Assembly: GCA_007116685.1 (NCBI GenBank)
Contig: SKIC01000048.1
Location: 1 to 36,769 of the forward strand
Length of the DNA stretch: 36,769 bases
Direction: 5' to 3'
Source: Balneolales bacterium
GTDB lineage: Bacteria > Bacteroidota > Rhodothermia > Balneolales > Natronogracilivirgulaceae
Shown here one piece after another: positions 17,078 to 27,237 of this stretch. A model generated the notes under the pieces. The model did no database searches, was not told the origin of the DNA, and was given only the letters and a program-made list of their open reading frames with translations. Position numbers and translations under genes: made by a program. Numbering within the stretch: the first letter of the stretch is position 1; each line of letters starts with the position of its first letter.

Positions 17078-18049
17078 ATGGCCGAATCCAAAAAGAAAAA
17101 AGAACCAGTTAAGCAAGGTGGTAAGGCCAACTTCCCACGCGCTGAGAAAGTCATAGTCTTTATCGTGGCTTATGTTATAGCTGTGTCGCTTTGGTTGTTG
17201 GTGAATTTGGGGCGGGATTACACGCTAAATGTCCGTATTCCTATAGAAATAGCTCAATTAGCAGATGATGTCTCATTGGCTGATGAGCCTCCCGCTTACA
17301 CTACAGTTTCTATTTTTGGAGAAGGGTGGAAATTACTCAACATCTACAATAACCCACCTGCGGTACTTGTAGACGCTTCTGATGGGGTGAGTAATCTGGC
17401 TGAAATTGTGCAGGAAAATATTGGCTCTCAGCAGGATGTAGTCATCCAAAAAGTGCAACCCGGTTTATTGAATCTCAATATTGAAGAACGAGTGTCCAAA
17501 ATGGTACCTGTGATACCAAGAGTTTCGGTTGATTTCCGCTCTCAATTCGATTTTGTTGGCAGCCCCAGATTAATACCGGATAGCGTTCGTATTACCGGTG
17601 CCGCATCTCGGGTTCAGAATATTACTGAATGGCGAACAAGAACTATAGAATTGTCTGATGTAAAAGATAATTTGTTTGTAGATATGGAACTGGAGCGCGG
17701 ACCGGATATTATTCATCTGAATACAAACAGAGTAGTTTTCCAGGCTGATGTTTCTGAATACACAGAAGGCGAAATCAGAGTATTTATCAGGGCTGAAGGT
17801 TTACCTGAAAACCGTGAAGTACGATTTAATCCTTCTGTGATTTCCATCAAATACGATGTGCCACTTGAGGAATATGCTCCTGCTCAGGAAATTGTGCCGT
17901 ATAAAGCTTTTGTGCCATACGCAGACCTGGCAGCCGATACTACAGGATTTATTTCGCCAATTATTGCTCCCACAACCGATGAACTGAATCTAAAACTACG
18001 ATCTTATCAGCCGCGGCGCGTTTCGTATTATGAGGTAATCAGAGATTAA
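17078..18049 (+). CDS. YbbR-like domain protein (CdaR-like)
   Basis: Single N-terminal TM (KVIVFIVAYVIAVSLWLLVNL), then repeated beta-rich YbbR-like segments (VPVIPRVSVDFRSQFDFVGSPRLIPDSVRITGAASRV). Confidence 0.78.
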   Translation: MAESKKKKEPVKQGGKANFPRAEKVIVFIVAYVIAVSLWLLVNLGRDYTLNVRIPIEIAQLADDVSLADEPPAYTTVSIFGEGWKLLNIYNNPPAVLVDASDGVSNLAEIVQENIGSQQDVVIQKVQPGLLNLNIEERVSKMVPVIPRVSVDFRSQFDFVGSPRLIPDSVRITGAASRVQNITEWRTRTIELSDVKDNLFVDMELERGPDIIHLNTNRVVFQADVSEYTEGEIRVFIRAEGLPENREVRFNPSVISIKYDVPLEEYAPAQEIVPYKAFVPYADLAADTTGFISPIIAPTTDELNLKLRSYQPRRVSYYEVIRD

Positions 18050-19287
18050 TTGTTTTCGGGCACATCAAACTCAGCCAGAACTTCCTCAACATCACGCACA
18101 TTCGGAAACCAGTCCAAAACCCTCAGGATAACTTCATCAACCAAAGCATCCGGGCAGGAAGCCCCTGAGGTTATTACAATGCGTAACGGAGCGTCGGCAA
18201 CAGTCAGCCAGTCTTCACTGGTATGGATTTTCTTATCCCACTGATTAAAGTGCCTGATTTCAGATGGAGTTATCATCTCGGCCGCATCCCGAATATGATA
18301 GGTAGGATACTTTGATTCCAGTAATTCAACAAGGTGCATGGTATTCGATGAATTATACCCACCAACAACCAAAGCAAGATCAGCTTTACAATCGAGCAAT
18401 GAGAGTGTAGCAGATTGATTCTCGTTTGTGGCATAACACAGCGTGTCTGATGTATCCGCAAAGTGTTGTTCTATTTCGGCCTCTCCAAACTTTTCAATCG
18501 CAGCTTCACGCATAATCTGCATGATTTCTTTGGTTTCGGTAGCCAGCATGGTTGTCTGGTTTATAACTCCGAATTTTTTAAGGTCATTTTGTGGATCAAA
18601 ACCGGGAGTACACTTGTGCTTGAAATCATCTGCAAATGTATCCATGCTCTTTTTACCCAGCATATAATCAGCCAGAAGATGAGCTTCTTTGGGATTCAGA
18701 ACTACGATACAAGGTGCGTGCTGCGCTGTATGTGAAAATGTCGCTCTCGTTTCTTCATGCTGATATTTTCCATGGATGACCAGCGTATTTCCTTTGTTTC
18801 CTAATTGTTTTCCACGTTTCCAGACTTTTTCTACAAAAGGGCAGGTGGTGTTGTACTGGTAAGGATCGATTCCTCTATCAGCCAATTGATTCTGGATTTC
18901 TACAGTGGTACCAAAAGCCGGCACAATTACTATGTCATCAGATTCTAAAGAATCTATCGGGATTCGTACAGTACCATCGGTATCGAACAAAAATTGTACG
19001 CCACGATTCAATAAATCCTGATTTACTGTTGGATTGTGAATCATTTCGCTAAGTAGGAAAATGCGTTTCCCGGGGTTTTCTTCAACGGTACGGTATGCGA
19101 TATCGATGGCGTTTTCAACCCCATAGCAAAAGCCGAAATGTCTGGGCACCAGGAAAGTAACGTCACCAAAATTGACTTCAACAGGAGCCAGATCCTTTTT
19201 CCTGGGATCAGTGATTTGTCTGGCGAACTTAATCTTTTTTATAATCCGGGAGTGATATATATCCGGGATATCAAATTTTTTTGCCAT
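18046..19287 (-). CDS. ispH: 4-hydroxy-3-methylbut-2-enyl diphosphate reductase (IspH/LytB), long ~413-aa form
   Basis: RHFGFCYGVENAIDIAYRTVEENPGKRIFLLSEMIHNPTVNQDLLNRGVQF; TTCPFVEKVWKRG; VVGGYNSSNTMHLVEL; ITSGASCPDALVDEVI. Confidence 0.93.
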   Translation of the reverse strand: MAKKFDIPDIYHSRIIKKIKFARQITDPRKKDLAPVEVNFGDVTFLVPRHFGFCYGVENAIDIAYRTVEENPGKRIFLLSEMIHNPTVNQDLLNRGVQFLFDTDGTVRIPIDSLESDDIVIVPAFGTTVEIQNQLADRGIDPYQYNTTCPFVEKVWKRGKQLGNKGNTLVIHGKYQHEETRATFSHTAQHAPCIVVLNPKEAHLLADYMLGKKSMDTFADDFKHKCTPGFDPQNDLKKFGVINQTTMLATETKEIMQIMREAAIEKFGEAEIEQHFADTSDTLCYATNENQSATLSLLDCKADLALVVGGYNSSNTMHLVELLESKYPTYHIRDAAEMITPSEIRHFNQWDKKIHTSEDWLTVADAPLRIVITSGASCPDALVDEVILRVLDWFPNVRDVEEVLAEFDVPENN

Positions 19288-19385
19288 GAGTTACTTTCGG
19301 GATGTTTAAAAGTCTTTTATGAGAAAATAGAATTATAAAGAGGGCAAAAATGATAAATAGCGTTCCTTGTTAGTACATTTTACGA

Positions 19386-22300
19386 TTACGCTGTTGTTAT
19401 ATCATCGAGACGAACTCCTACCAATTTACTAACTCCGGGTTCCGGCATGGTAACGCCATACATCATTTCAGCTTTTTCCATCGTGTTTTTGTTGTGGGTA
19501 ATAACGATGAACTGCGTGTCATTACTAAACTGACGTAACAATTTAGCAAAACGTTCAATATTAGCGTCATCAAGTGGCGCATCAACCTCATCGAGAATAC
19601 AAAATGGAGAGGGCTTAACCAGATAAATCGCAAAAAGCAGGGCGATAGCAGTTAAGGTTTTTTCACCACCTGAAAGTTGTTCTATCACACTCGGGCGCTT
19701 ACCGCGAGGGTTAGCGATGATATCAATCTTGGATTCCAAAGGGTCTTCTTCGTTCTTTTGCAGAATCAAATCACAATGATCATTTTCTTCAAAAAGCGTA
19801 TTAAAAACCGTTTTAAAGTTAGTTCTGATATCTTCGAAAGTAGTTAAAAACCGCTCTTGTGCAGTTTCGTTGATTTCCCGAATGGTTTCTTGTAAACGTT
19901 CCTCGGCTTCACGCAAATCACCCAATTGTTCTTCGGTATGATCAAGTCTCTTCTTTTCCTCTTCGAATTCTTCTATTGCCAGTTCGTTTACCTGACCGAT
20001 ATTTTTAAGACGTTGTTTGAGGCTGTAAATCGTTTCACGAGCCGTCGAGAGGTCAGTATCATCCGGAAGAACCTCCTCAACCTGATTCATGAGCAGGCCA
20101 TATTCTTCCCAAACATGATCGGTATATCGTTTTGATTCGGCTTCTATTTCCGTGAGTTGCTTATCAAGGCTGTGTAATAAATCTGTATTTACGTCTTTTT
20201 TCTGCCTTGCAGCTTTCAACTCTGTTTCAAGGTGATTGATTCGCCCACGTTGTTTTGCTGCTGCTTCCTCTGCTTGCTCCAGAAGTTGGTCGGCTTTGGC
20301 TTTTTCTTCCTGGGATGCAGATAGTGTCTCTGTAAACTCCTGAATCAATTCGCGGTACTGAAGAATACGGTCTTTCCCTTGCTGCGCAGTTTCAGCACGA
20401 AGTTGTAATCTGTTTTTTACCTGCTGTATACCTTCTTCAGCTCGTTTAACATCCCTCTGAAAATTCGAAACCTCATTTTGAATCTGCTGATGTTTAAGTT
20501 TGATATCATTAAATCGGTTAAGAGCACGGTCTCTGCTTTCAACGGACTCCTTGGCTTTTGAACGTAAATCAACTTCCTGGCGCAGCGTTTCTTCCAGTTT
20601 TTCCTCTAAATCCTGTGCCTGTGGCTGCGTTTCTTCAATGCTTGCCTTAGAAGCAGAAATCTGCTCTTTTAGATCGTTAAAGCGCTGGGTAATGTCATTC
20701 AATCGTTGATTTAACATCATTTTCTTCGATTCAGACGACATCTTTTCCTGCTCTAATTTATTAGCAGTTTGTGTTGCCTCACGAAGTGCATTATTTAAGT
20801 TCTGAAGATTAATCAAGTCATATTGCTCTTTTAGTTTTTCAAGGGATTCTTCAGCTTCTTCAACGGCAACCTGATTTTTCTCAACATCGAAATGTAGCTT
20901 GTTGATTTTTTCTTTTAATCCAACGCGCAAACCTTCGTTATTGAGTTTACTTCCACTTTTAATAAAGCCCTGAGCAGTTACAACATCACCTTGAGTAGTA
21001 ACGTGAACTTTTCCGGGCTGAAAATCAGACCAGGCATCATCTATGGTATCGCAGACGATTATGTTACCGAGTAATACTTTTTTCAGAATGTCAAATTTAC
21101 CTTCGCAAGAAACATGATGGTAAAGCGAGTTAGGTAAAACCTCGTGGATATCGCTCAGAATATCTAAAGGAACAAAAGTAGCTTTTCCTTTTTGGTCAGA
21201 CTTCAGGTATTTGGTTAGCGTATCGGCTTCATCACGAGTGTTTACGATTAAATAATTTACAGCATCTCCGAGAGCTGATTCCAGTGCCACTGCATAGGTT
21301 TCTGAGGTGGTAAATACATCAGAAATAGCAAGTATATCGCCTTTTTCTTCTTTTAAATAACGGACACTTTCGGGAAAAGCTTCGTTTGAAGCACTTAGCG
21401 CTTCGAGTAACTTAATTTCGGCTTGCAGAGAGTCCGTCTTGGATAAAAGTTTGCGAATTTTGTCTTTGCATTCATCCTGTAATTCTAAAAGCTCGTCTCT
21501 GCGTTTTCGCCCTTGTTCCAGTTTATTTTCTGCATCTTGCTGGAGGGCATTTTGCTTCGCTAAAAGAGCTTCAAAATCAGGAAGAGCAGAACCTTGTTGG
21601 TCCAATTGCTGGTGTAAATTCTCACGCTCTGATTCTAAACTTACTTGCTGCTCTTCCGCATTTTGTATACGTGCTTCAAGACGTACACGTTTGTTCTGAA
21701 GCTCATTTAATTGTCTGGTAATGTCCTGATGCGTTTTATTAGCATCCTGAACATTACTCTGTAGTGTGGATGTTTCTTTCTGTATTTTCTGATATGCTTG
21801 CTCAGCATCCTTTAGAGTAACAGAGATTTCATTTAGCTGTTTACTAGCTTCAGCAAGCATTAGCTCGGCATCTTTGCCATCTCTTCGGAGCTCTTTGATC
21901 TCTTTTTCAGCTTCAATAATATCTTCTTCGTACTGGCGAATAGTGGACTCTTCGTTTTTTATCCGCTCACGATGAATTCTGATATCGGTTTCCAATTGCT
22001 GAATCTTACTTGAGATGCGAGCTACTTCTTTTTGGGCCTCATTTTGAGTTCTTTCTTTCTCAAAAAGTTGTTGATTAGCTTGTTTTTCAGCTAATTCTAA
22101 CTCCGAGAGTTTACGAATGAGTGCTTCCTTTGCGGTGGAGGCTTGTACGATTTTTTCTTTGAGAGGCTCTAATTCAGATCGGTATCGGTCGTACTCCGCT
22201 TTAGAAACAGCTAAATCCAGTTTCCGTAAATCTGCTTCGTAATTTTTGGCTCTTTCAGCTTTTTTTGCCTGAACCTGCAGGGAATGTGTTTTCTTTCTGA

Positions 22301-22892
22301 CCTCCATCAAAAGATCTTCAACACGCTGCATATCAGCGTGTGTTTCATTCAACTTTCGTAAAGTCTGCTTTTTTCGCTCTTTGTATTTGGTAATCCCGGA
22401 AGCTTCCTCAAATAACTTACGACGGTCGTTATTTTTATCGTTGAGGATTTCCTCAACCATTTTCAATTCAATAACCGAATAAGCATTGGAGCCCATACCT
22501 GTGTCCATAAAAAGATCAACGATGTCTTTTAGGCGGCATGGTGCTTTATTCAGCAGATACTCACTCTCGCCTGATCTATATAAGCGACGGGTGATAGTTA
22601 CTTCTGAGAATTCCGTAGGAAGTACATTTCTATTATTGATGATAGTAAGAGAAACTTCTGCCATACCCAGTGATTTTCGTTTGGCAGTACCGTTGAAAAT
22701 CACATTACTCATATTAGCAGAACGCAATTGAGATGGTCGTTGCTCTCCTAAAGACCATCTCAAGGCATCAACAATATTAGACTTCCCACAACCATTGGGT
22801 CCTACGATAGCGGTTATACCATCGTCAAACCTTACCTTGGTTTTTTGGGCAAAGCTTTTAAATCCCTGGAGTTCCAGTTCAGACAGATACAT
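19386..22892 (-). CDS. smc: Chromosome segregation protein SMC
   Basis: 1168 aa: MYLSELELQGFKSFAQKT, Walker A IVGPNGCGKSNIVDALRWSLGEQ, long coiled coils with a central hinge, signature EQLSGGEKTLTAIALLFAIYLVKPSPFCILDEVDAPLDD. Confidence 0.96.
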   Translation of the reverse strand: MYLSELELQGFKSFAQKTKVRFDDGITAIVGPNGCGKSNIVDALRWSLGEQRPSQLRSANMSNVIFNGTAKRKSLGMAEVSLTIINNRNVLPTEFSEVTITRRLYRSGESEYLLNKAPCRLKDIVDLFMDTGMGSNAYSVIELKMVEEILNDKNNDRRKLFEEASGITKYKERKKQTLRKLNETHADMQRVEDLLMEVRKKTHSLQVQAKKAERAKNYEADLRKLDLAVSKAEYDRYRSELEPLKEKIVQASTAKEALIRKLSELELAEKQANQQLFEKERTQNEAQKEVARISSKIQQLETDIRIHRERIKNEESTIRQYEEDIIEAEKEIKELRRDGKDAELMLAEASKQLNEISVTLKDAEQAYQKIQKETSTLQSNVQDANKTHQDITRQLNELQNKRVRLEARIQNAEEQQVSLESERENLHQQLDQQGSALPDFEALLAKQNALQQDAENKLEQGRKRRDELLELQDECKDKIRKLLSKTDSLQAEIKLLEALSASNEAFPESVRYLKEEKGDILAISDVFTTSETYAVALESALGDAVNYLIVNTRDEADTLTKYLKSDQKGKATFVPLDILSDIHEVLPNSLYHHVSCEGKFDILKKVLLGNIIVCDTIDDAWSDFQPGKVHVTTQGDVVTAQGFIKSGSKLNNEGLRVGLKEKINKLHFDVEKNQVAVEEAEESLEKLKEQYDLINLQNLNNALREATQTANKLEQEKMSSESKKMMLNQRLNDITQRFNDLKEQISASKASIEETQPQAQDLEEKLEETLRQEVDLRSKAKESVESRDRALNRFNDIKLKHQQIQNEVSNFQRDVKRAEEGIQQVKNRLQLRAETAQQGKDRILQYRELIQEFTETLSASQEEKAKADQLLEQAEEAAAKQRGRINHLETELKAARQKKDVNTDLLHSLDKQLTEIEAESKRYTDHVWEEYGLLMNQVEEVLPDDTDLSTARETIYSLKQRLKNIGQVNELAIEEFEEEKKRLDHTEEQLGDLREAEERLQETIREINETAQERFLTTFEDIRTNFKTVFNTLFEENDHCDLILQKNEEDPLESKIDIIANPRGKRPSVIEQLSGGEKTLTAIALLFAIYLVKPSPFCILDEVDAPLDDANIERFAKLLRQFSNDTQFIVITHNKNTMEKAEMMYGVTMPEPGVSKLVGVRLDDITTA

Positions 22893-22909
22893 ACGGTCTT
22901 TCTACCGGC

Positions 22910-23476
22910 TTATACCGTAAGAATCTCTTTTTCTTTAGCGGATAAGGCTTCTTCCACTTTTTTGATATAATCGTCTGTTAGCTGCTGAACTTCTTCCTCT
23001 GCAGCATATCTGGAATCTTCCGGTAAAGATTCGTCTTTAACGGTTTTCTTGATTTCATCGTTGGCATCACGGCGAGCATTACGAATACTTACACGAGCTT
23101 GCTCAGCGGTGTCTTTAGCCACCTTCACCAATTCTTTTCTTCGTTCTTCAGATAAGATAGGTAGAGGGATACGAATTAATCGCCCGTCGTTATTAGGATT
23201 TAGACCTAATCCGGAAGCCATTATGGCTTTTTCTATATCGCCAACGGTTGACTTGTCGAAAGGTTCAACGGTAAGTAGTCTGGCTTCAGGTGCTGAAATA
23301 TTAGCTAATTGAATAAGGGGAGTTTGAGCACCGTAATAATCAACTTTTATACCGTCTAAAAGTGCGGGTGTCGCTTTTCCTGCGCGGATATGAGAGAATT
23401 CTTTTTTTAGAAACTCAACAGAGAGTTCCATCTCTTCTTTGGCGACTTCAAAAATGGGTTCAAGTTCAGGAATCAT
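22910..23476 (-). CDS. frr: Ribosome recycling factor
   Basis: EFSHIRAGKATPALLDGIKVDYYGAQTPLIQLANISAPEARLLTVEPFDKSTVGDIEKAIMASGLGLNPNNDGRLIRIPLPILSEERRKELVK. Confidence 0.97.
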   Translation of the reverse strand: MIPELEPIFEVAKEEMELSVEFLKKEFSHIRAGKATPALLDGIKVDYYGAQTPLIQLANISAPEARLLTVEPFDKSTVGDIEKAIMASGLGLNPNNDGRLIRIPLPILSEERRKELVKVAKDTAEQARVSIRNARRDANDEIKKTVKDESLPEDSRYAAEEEVQQLTDDYIKKVEEALSAKEKEILTV

Positions 23477-23549
23477 ACCTTAATACTCTGATTGTTTACG
23501 TTTTTAGAGAGGTTAAATGTAACAAGAAAGATTAAGATAACATAGTTTT

Positions 23550-24263
23550 CTACTCCCAAACTACCGTAGTGCCAACATCTTCCATTTGTACAACTTTTTT
23601 GAGATTGCCGGGCTTATCCATATTGAAAACTATAATCGGAGTCTTATTATCACGGCAAAGTGTGAATGCAGTGAGGTCCATTACAGACAAACGCCTGCTT
23701 AGAATTTCATCTCCGGTAATTTTATCGAATTTTACGGCATCAGGATTCTTTTCGGGATCAGAATCAAAAATCCCATCTACTCTTGTTCCTTTCAAGATAA
23801 CGTCGGCCTCTATTTCAATGGCTCTAAGCGAAGCGGCAGTATCTGTAGTGAAATAGGGATTTCCGGTTCCGGCACCAAAAATGACCACTCTACCTTTTTC
23901 AAGGTGACGAACTGCTCTGCGTCTGATATAAGGCTCAGCTAATTGTTCCATTCTAATAGCAGACATCAATCGGGTTTGAACTTCAATTTGCTCAAGAGAA
24001 TCCTGTAAGGCCATACTATTTATCATGGTAGCCATCATGCCCATGTAATCACCTTGGACACGATCCATACCCTCTGTAGCACCTTTTACACCTCTAAAAA
24101 TATTTCCTCCACCAATAACGATGGCAATTTCTACGCCCTCGCCTTGAGTGTCCTTGATTTCTTTGGCATAACGGCTCAGGACTTCAGCATCGATACCATG
24201 ACCTTGTTTCCCAAGTAGTGATTCGCCACTAAGTTTTAATAAAAGTCTTTTGTAGTGCTTCAT
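23550..24263 (-). CDS. pyrH: UMP kinase
   Basis: [73 protein letters not shown]. Confidence 0.96.
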   Translation of the reverse strand: MKHYKRLLLKLSGESLLGKQGHGIDAEVLSRYAKEIKDTQGEGVEIAIVIGGGNIFRGVKGATEGMDRVQGDYMGMMATMINSMALQDSLEQIEVQTRLMSAIRMEQLAEPYIRRRAVRHLEKGRVVIFGAGTGNPYFTTDTAASLRAIEIEADVILKGTRVDGIFDSDPEKNPDAVKFDKITGDEILSRRLSVMDLTAFTLCRDNKTPIIVFNMDKPGNLKKVVQMEDVGTTVVWE

Positions 24264-24286
24264 ATCAGAATGATCTCAAAATGGAA

Positions 24287-24323
24287 TAAAAAAAAAGGCT
24301 ATCTGAAAAAATCAGATAGCCTT
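24287..24323 (-). terminator. Rho-independent terminator downstream of tsf
   Basis: On the minus strand: AAGGCTATCTGA-loop-TCAGATAGCCTT followed by a run of T's (A-run 24287-24296 on +). 12-bp perfect stem. Confidence 0.88.
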
Positions 24324-24336
24324 AAGATAGTGTTGC

Positions 24337-25170
24337 TTAGTTGTGTTCACCAAGCTGCAAGCGTAGAAAGTTGACAACTTCCGGAGCATCATTGTTTTTC
24401 AAATGCTCTGAAACGGTCACGCTTCCGTCTTTTACAAATTTTTGTTCTAAAAGAACGCTTTCCTCATAGAATCTGCGAAGTTTACCTTGAGCTGCTTTTT
24501 CAGCGATTTCTGCAGGCTTACCTTCGTTGATTAATTGTTCTTTAGCGATTTCAAGTTCTTTTTCAACAACGGAAGCATCAACGGCATCTCTATTAACGGC
24601 GATTGGCTTCATAGCTGCAATTTGCATCGCTACATCTTTACCGAGGTCTTTGTTCTCAACAGAACCATTGAACTCCACTAATACGGCTAATTGATTACCG
24701 GGGTGGATGTAAGGGATGATTTCACCATCAGTAGTAAGAGTCTCGAAACGGCTGATATCGATTTTTTCACCGATTTTACCAACCAATTCTTCCAGACGCT
24801 CACCAACAGTGATGCTTCCCATAGAAGTTGATTTCAAGGATGCAAGGTCGGCTACGTCGTTATCGAAAACGATAGAAGCAAACTCAGTAGCATTGGCAAC
24901 AAACTCGTCGTTTTTGGCAACGAAGTCAGTTTCACAATTAAGTTCAAGTGCTACTGCTTTTTTGTTGTCATCAGAAATTTTGATAACGATAGTACCTTCT
25001 TTAGCATCACGATCAGCGCGTTTTTCAGAAACTTGCTGACCTTTTTTTCTCAGAAATTCAACGGCAGCATCAAAGTCACCATTTGCTTCTGAGAGTGCTT
25101 TCTTGCAGTCCATCATACCAGCTCCGGTCATGTCACGGAGCTTCTTTACGTCTGCTGCTGAAATACTCAT
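24337..25170 (-). CDS. tsf: Translation elongation factor Ts
   Basis: AADVKKLRDMTGAGMMDCKKALSEANGDFDAAVEFLRKKG; ELNCETDFVAKNDEF. Confidence 0.97.
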   Translation of the reverse strand: MSISAADVKKLRDMTGAGMMDCKKALSEANGDFDAAVEFLRKKGQQVSEKRADRDAKEGTIVIKISDDNKKAVALELNCETDFVAKNDEFVANATEFASIVFDNDVADLASLKSTSMGSITVGERLEELVGKIGEKIDISRFETLTTDGEIIPYIHPGNQLAVLVEFNGSVENKDLGKDVAMQIAAMKPIAVNRDAVDASVVEKELEIAKEQLINEGKPAEIAEKAAQGKLRRFYEESVLLEQKFVKDGSVTVSEHLKNNDAPEVVNFLRLQLGEHN

Positions 25171-25202
25171 TGTTTAATAATTTTAAAAAGTGTCGGGTTA
25201 GA

Positions 25203-26165
25203 TTACTCTGCTTTGTCTTCAGCGGAGTCTTTAGAATCAGCTTTTTCAGCCTTTTTGGCTTTTGCTGGTTTTTCCTCAGCCGCCTTAGGAGCTTCTTTTG
25301 CTACTTCTTCACTTTTTTCTGTAGCATCGGTTGCTTTAGCTTCGTCTTTTTTGGGGGCAGTTTTACGCTTGGTGCGCTTTCTGCGAACAGTTTTAACTTC
25401 GGCTTCGGCAACAGCATCAGCTTCTGCATCTTGTTTTTCGATGGCATCAAGAGCGAGTTGCTCTTCCTGATGCGCTTCACGCTCTGCATTACCTTCAATA
25501 ATTGCATCAGCAACATTAGAAGTAATCAATTGGATTGCTTTTGCAGCATCATCATTTGCAGGGATAATGTAATCCGGTACATCGGGATCACAGTTAGTAT
25601 CCACAATAGCAAAGATGGGGATATTGAGTTTGAGAGCTTCGTTAATAGCAATTTTTTCTTTCACGATATCAACGATAAACAAAGCACCTGGAAGGCGATT
25701 CATTTTAGAGATACCGGCTAAAACTTTTTCCAACTTGCCTTTTTCACGATCAAGCATCAAACGCTCTTTTTTCGTGATGTTCTCGTAAGTACCATCTCTT
25801 TGCATGGTTTCAATCTCGTCCATACGAGAGATGCTTTTACGGATGGTTACGAAGTTGGTGAGCATTCCGCCTAACCAACGGTCAGTAACGTAAGGCATAT
25901 CACAACGCTCAGCTTCTTTACGAATAATTTCCTGAGCTTGTTTTTTCGTACCTACGAACAATACTTTCTTCCCGCTGCGGGCAACTTTTGCAATCTCGTC
26001 GAGAGACTCTTGCAGATAAGTGCGGGTTTTGTTGAGGTCAATAATGTGAATCCCGTTACGATTCATGAAGATAAATTCCTTCATTTTGGGATTCCATCTG
26101 CGGGTTAGGTGGCCAAAATGCGCACCAACCTTTAGCAGTTCTTCAATTGAGGCTGCCTGTGGCAT
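25203..26165 (-). CDS. rpsB: 30S ribosomal protein S2 with a long charged C-terminal extension
   Basis: [87 protein letters not shown], then a Lys/Ala/Glu-rich tail to 320 aa. Confidence 0.97.
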   Translation of the reverse strand: MPQAASIEELLKVGAHFGHLTRRWNPKMKEFIFMNRNGIHIIDLNKTRTYLQESLDEIAKVARSGKKVLFVGTKKQAQEIIRKEAERCDMPYVTDRWLGGMLTNFVTIRKSISRMDEIETMQRDGTYENITKKERLMLDREKGKLEKVLAGISKMNRLPGALFIVDIVKEKIAINEALKLNIPIFAIVDTNCDPDVPDYIIPANDDAAKAIQLITSNVADAIIEGNAEREAHQEEQLALDAIEKQDAEADAVAEAEVKTVRRKRTKRKTAPKKDEAKATDATEKSEEVAKEAPKAAEEKPAKAKKAEKADSKDSAEDKAE

Positions 26166-26225
26166 AAAAATGTCCTTGTAATGTTTGAGTTAATTTCCTC
26201 TATGCAGGTCTTTCTCGAAAGCCAA

Positions 26226-26243
26226 TTACGAAAAATTTCGTAA
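26226..26243 (-). promoter_or_regulatory. Perfect inverted repeat in the rpsI-rpsB intergenic region (candidate rpsB leader element)
   Basis: TTACGAAA-AA-TTTCGTAA (8-bp arms, 2-nt spacer), about 60 nt upstream of the rpsB start codon. Confidence 0.4.
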
Positions 26244-26291
26244 CACCCGGCCAAGAGTCGCTGCATATGTGTGATTTGGTTGTAAGAGCGA

Positions 26292-26678
26292 TTATCTCTT
26301 GGAGAACTGAAACTTCTTGCGAGCTTTAGGTTGTCCGTACTTCTTACGCTCAACCATACGGTCGTCACGTGTAAGAAGGCCTTTGGACTTTAAAGCAGAG
26401 TGAAGTTCCGGCTCCAATCCGTCGAGAGCTCTTGAAATACCGAGCATGATAGCTTCGGCTTGTCCGGTTATACCACCGCCGCGAACGGTTACTTTGATAT
26501 CGTAACTTTCTGCACGCTCGGTAAGTTTGAGCGGAAGAAGTACGAGTTCACGGTGGGTGTCTAACTTGAGATATTCGTCAAGCGGTTTGTTGTTGATCAG
26601 CATATTTCCTTTGCCTGGCTGAATATACACCCTGGCAGTAGAAGTTTTGCGTCGTCCAACGAAGTTAGATTGTGCCAT
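26292..26678 (-). CDS. rpsI: 30S ribosomal protein S9
   Basis: VGRRKTSTARVYIQPGKGNMLINNKPLDEYL; VRGGGITGQAEAIMLGISRAL; LTRDDRMVERKKYGQPKARKKFQFSKR. Confidence 0.97.
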   Translation of the reverse strand: MAQSNFVGRRKTSTARVYIQPGKGNMLINNKPLDEYLKLDTHRELVLLPLKLTERAESYDIKVTVRGGGITGQAEAIMLGISRALDGLEPELHSALKSKGLLTRDDRMVERKKYGQPKARKKFQFSKR

Positions 26679-26684
26679 GTAAAA

Positions 26685-27128
26685 TTAAAGTTCGATTTTT
26701 TCTGGTTTCTGAGCGGCCATGTTATGAACCGGCCCTGCGAATACTCGCAAATTGGTGAGCAGCTTGCGCCCCAATTTGTTTTTGGGCAACATACCTTTTA
26801 CAGCATTAGTAACTACAAAGGTAGGTTTTTTTTCAAGCATCTCTTCTGGAGTTGTGAATCGCTCTCCACCCGGATATCCGGTGTGACGGAAATACTGCTT
26901 GTCTGTTAGTTTATTTCCTGAAAGCGATACTTTCTCAGCATTGATAATGATGACATTGTCACCAGTATCCATGTGAGGAGTATACTCTGGTTTTGTTTTG
27001 CCCTTCAAAATGGAAGCAACATGACTGCAGAGCCGTCCTAAGGGTTGCCCCTCAGCATCGATCAAAACCCACTTTTTTGAAATATTACTGGGTTTTGCGG
27101 AAAAAGTTTTAAAGCTATTGGTTTCCAC
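26685..27128 (-). CDS. rplM: 50S ribosomal protein L13
   Basis: WVLIDAEGQPLGRLCSHVASILKGKTKPEYTPHMDTGDNVIIINAEKV; FRHTGYPGG; AVKGMLPKNKLGRKLLTNLRVFAGPVHNMAAQKPE. Confidence 0.97.
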   Translation of the reverse strand: METNSFKTFSAKPSNISKKWVLIDAEGQPLGRLCSHVASILKGKTKPEYTPHMDTGDNVIIINAEKVSLSGNKLTDKQYFRHTGYPGGERFTTPEEMLEKKPTFVVTNAVKGMLPKNKLGRKLLTNLRVFAGPVHNMAAQKPEKIEL

Positions 27129-27237
27129 GGTTCTGAGATTGTTTACTATGGATTTTTGTGAAGTCGGGAAATATAAGGTTTTTTTTTAGTTCAGGCAATA
27201 ATTACCAACAGTATTAAACACTTCTCAGGTTTGAGGC

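Noticed and set aside
18273-18735. Small ORFs on both strands inside ispH
   Set aside because: Shadow ORFs within a strongly conserved gene.
25083-25721. + strand ORF of 212 aa (LLRVLSCSPSYQLRSC...)
   Set aside because: Antisense to tsf and rpsB. The Phe/Ser/Cys-rich composition is an artefact of reading the Lys/Ala/Glu-rich S2 tail backwards.
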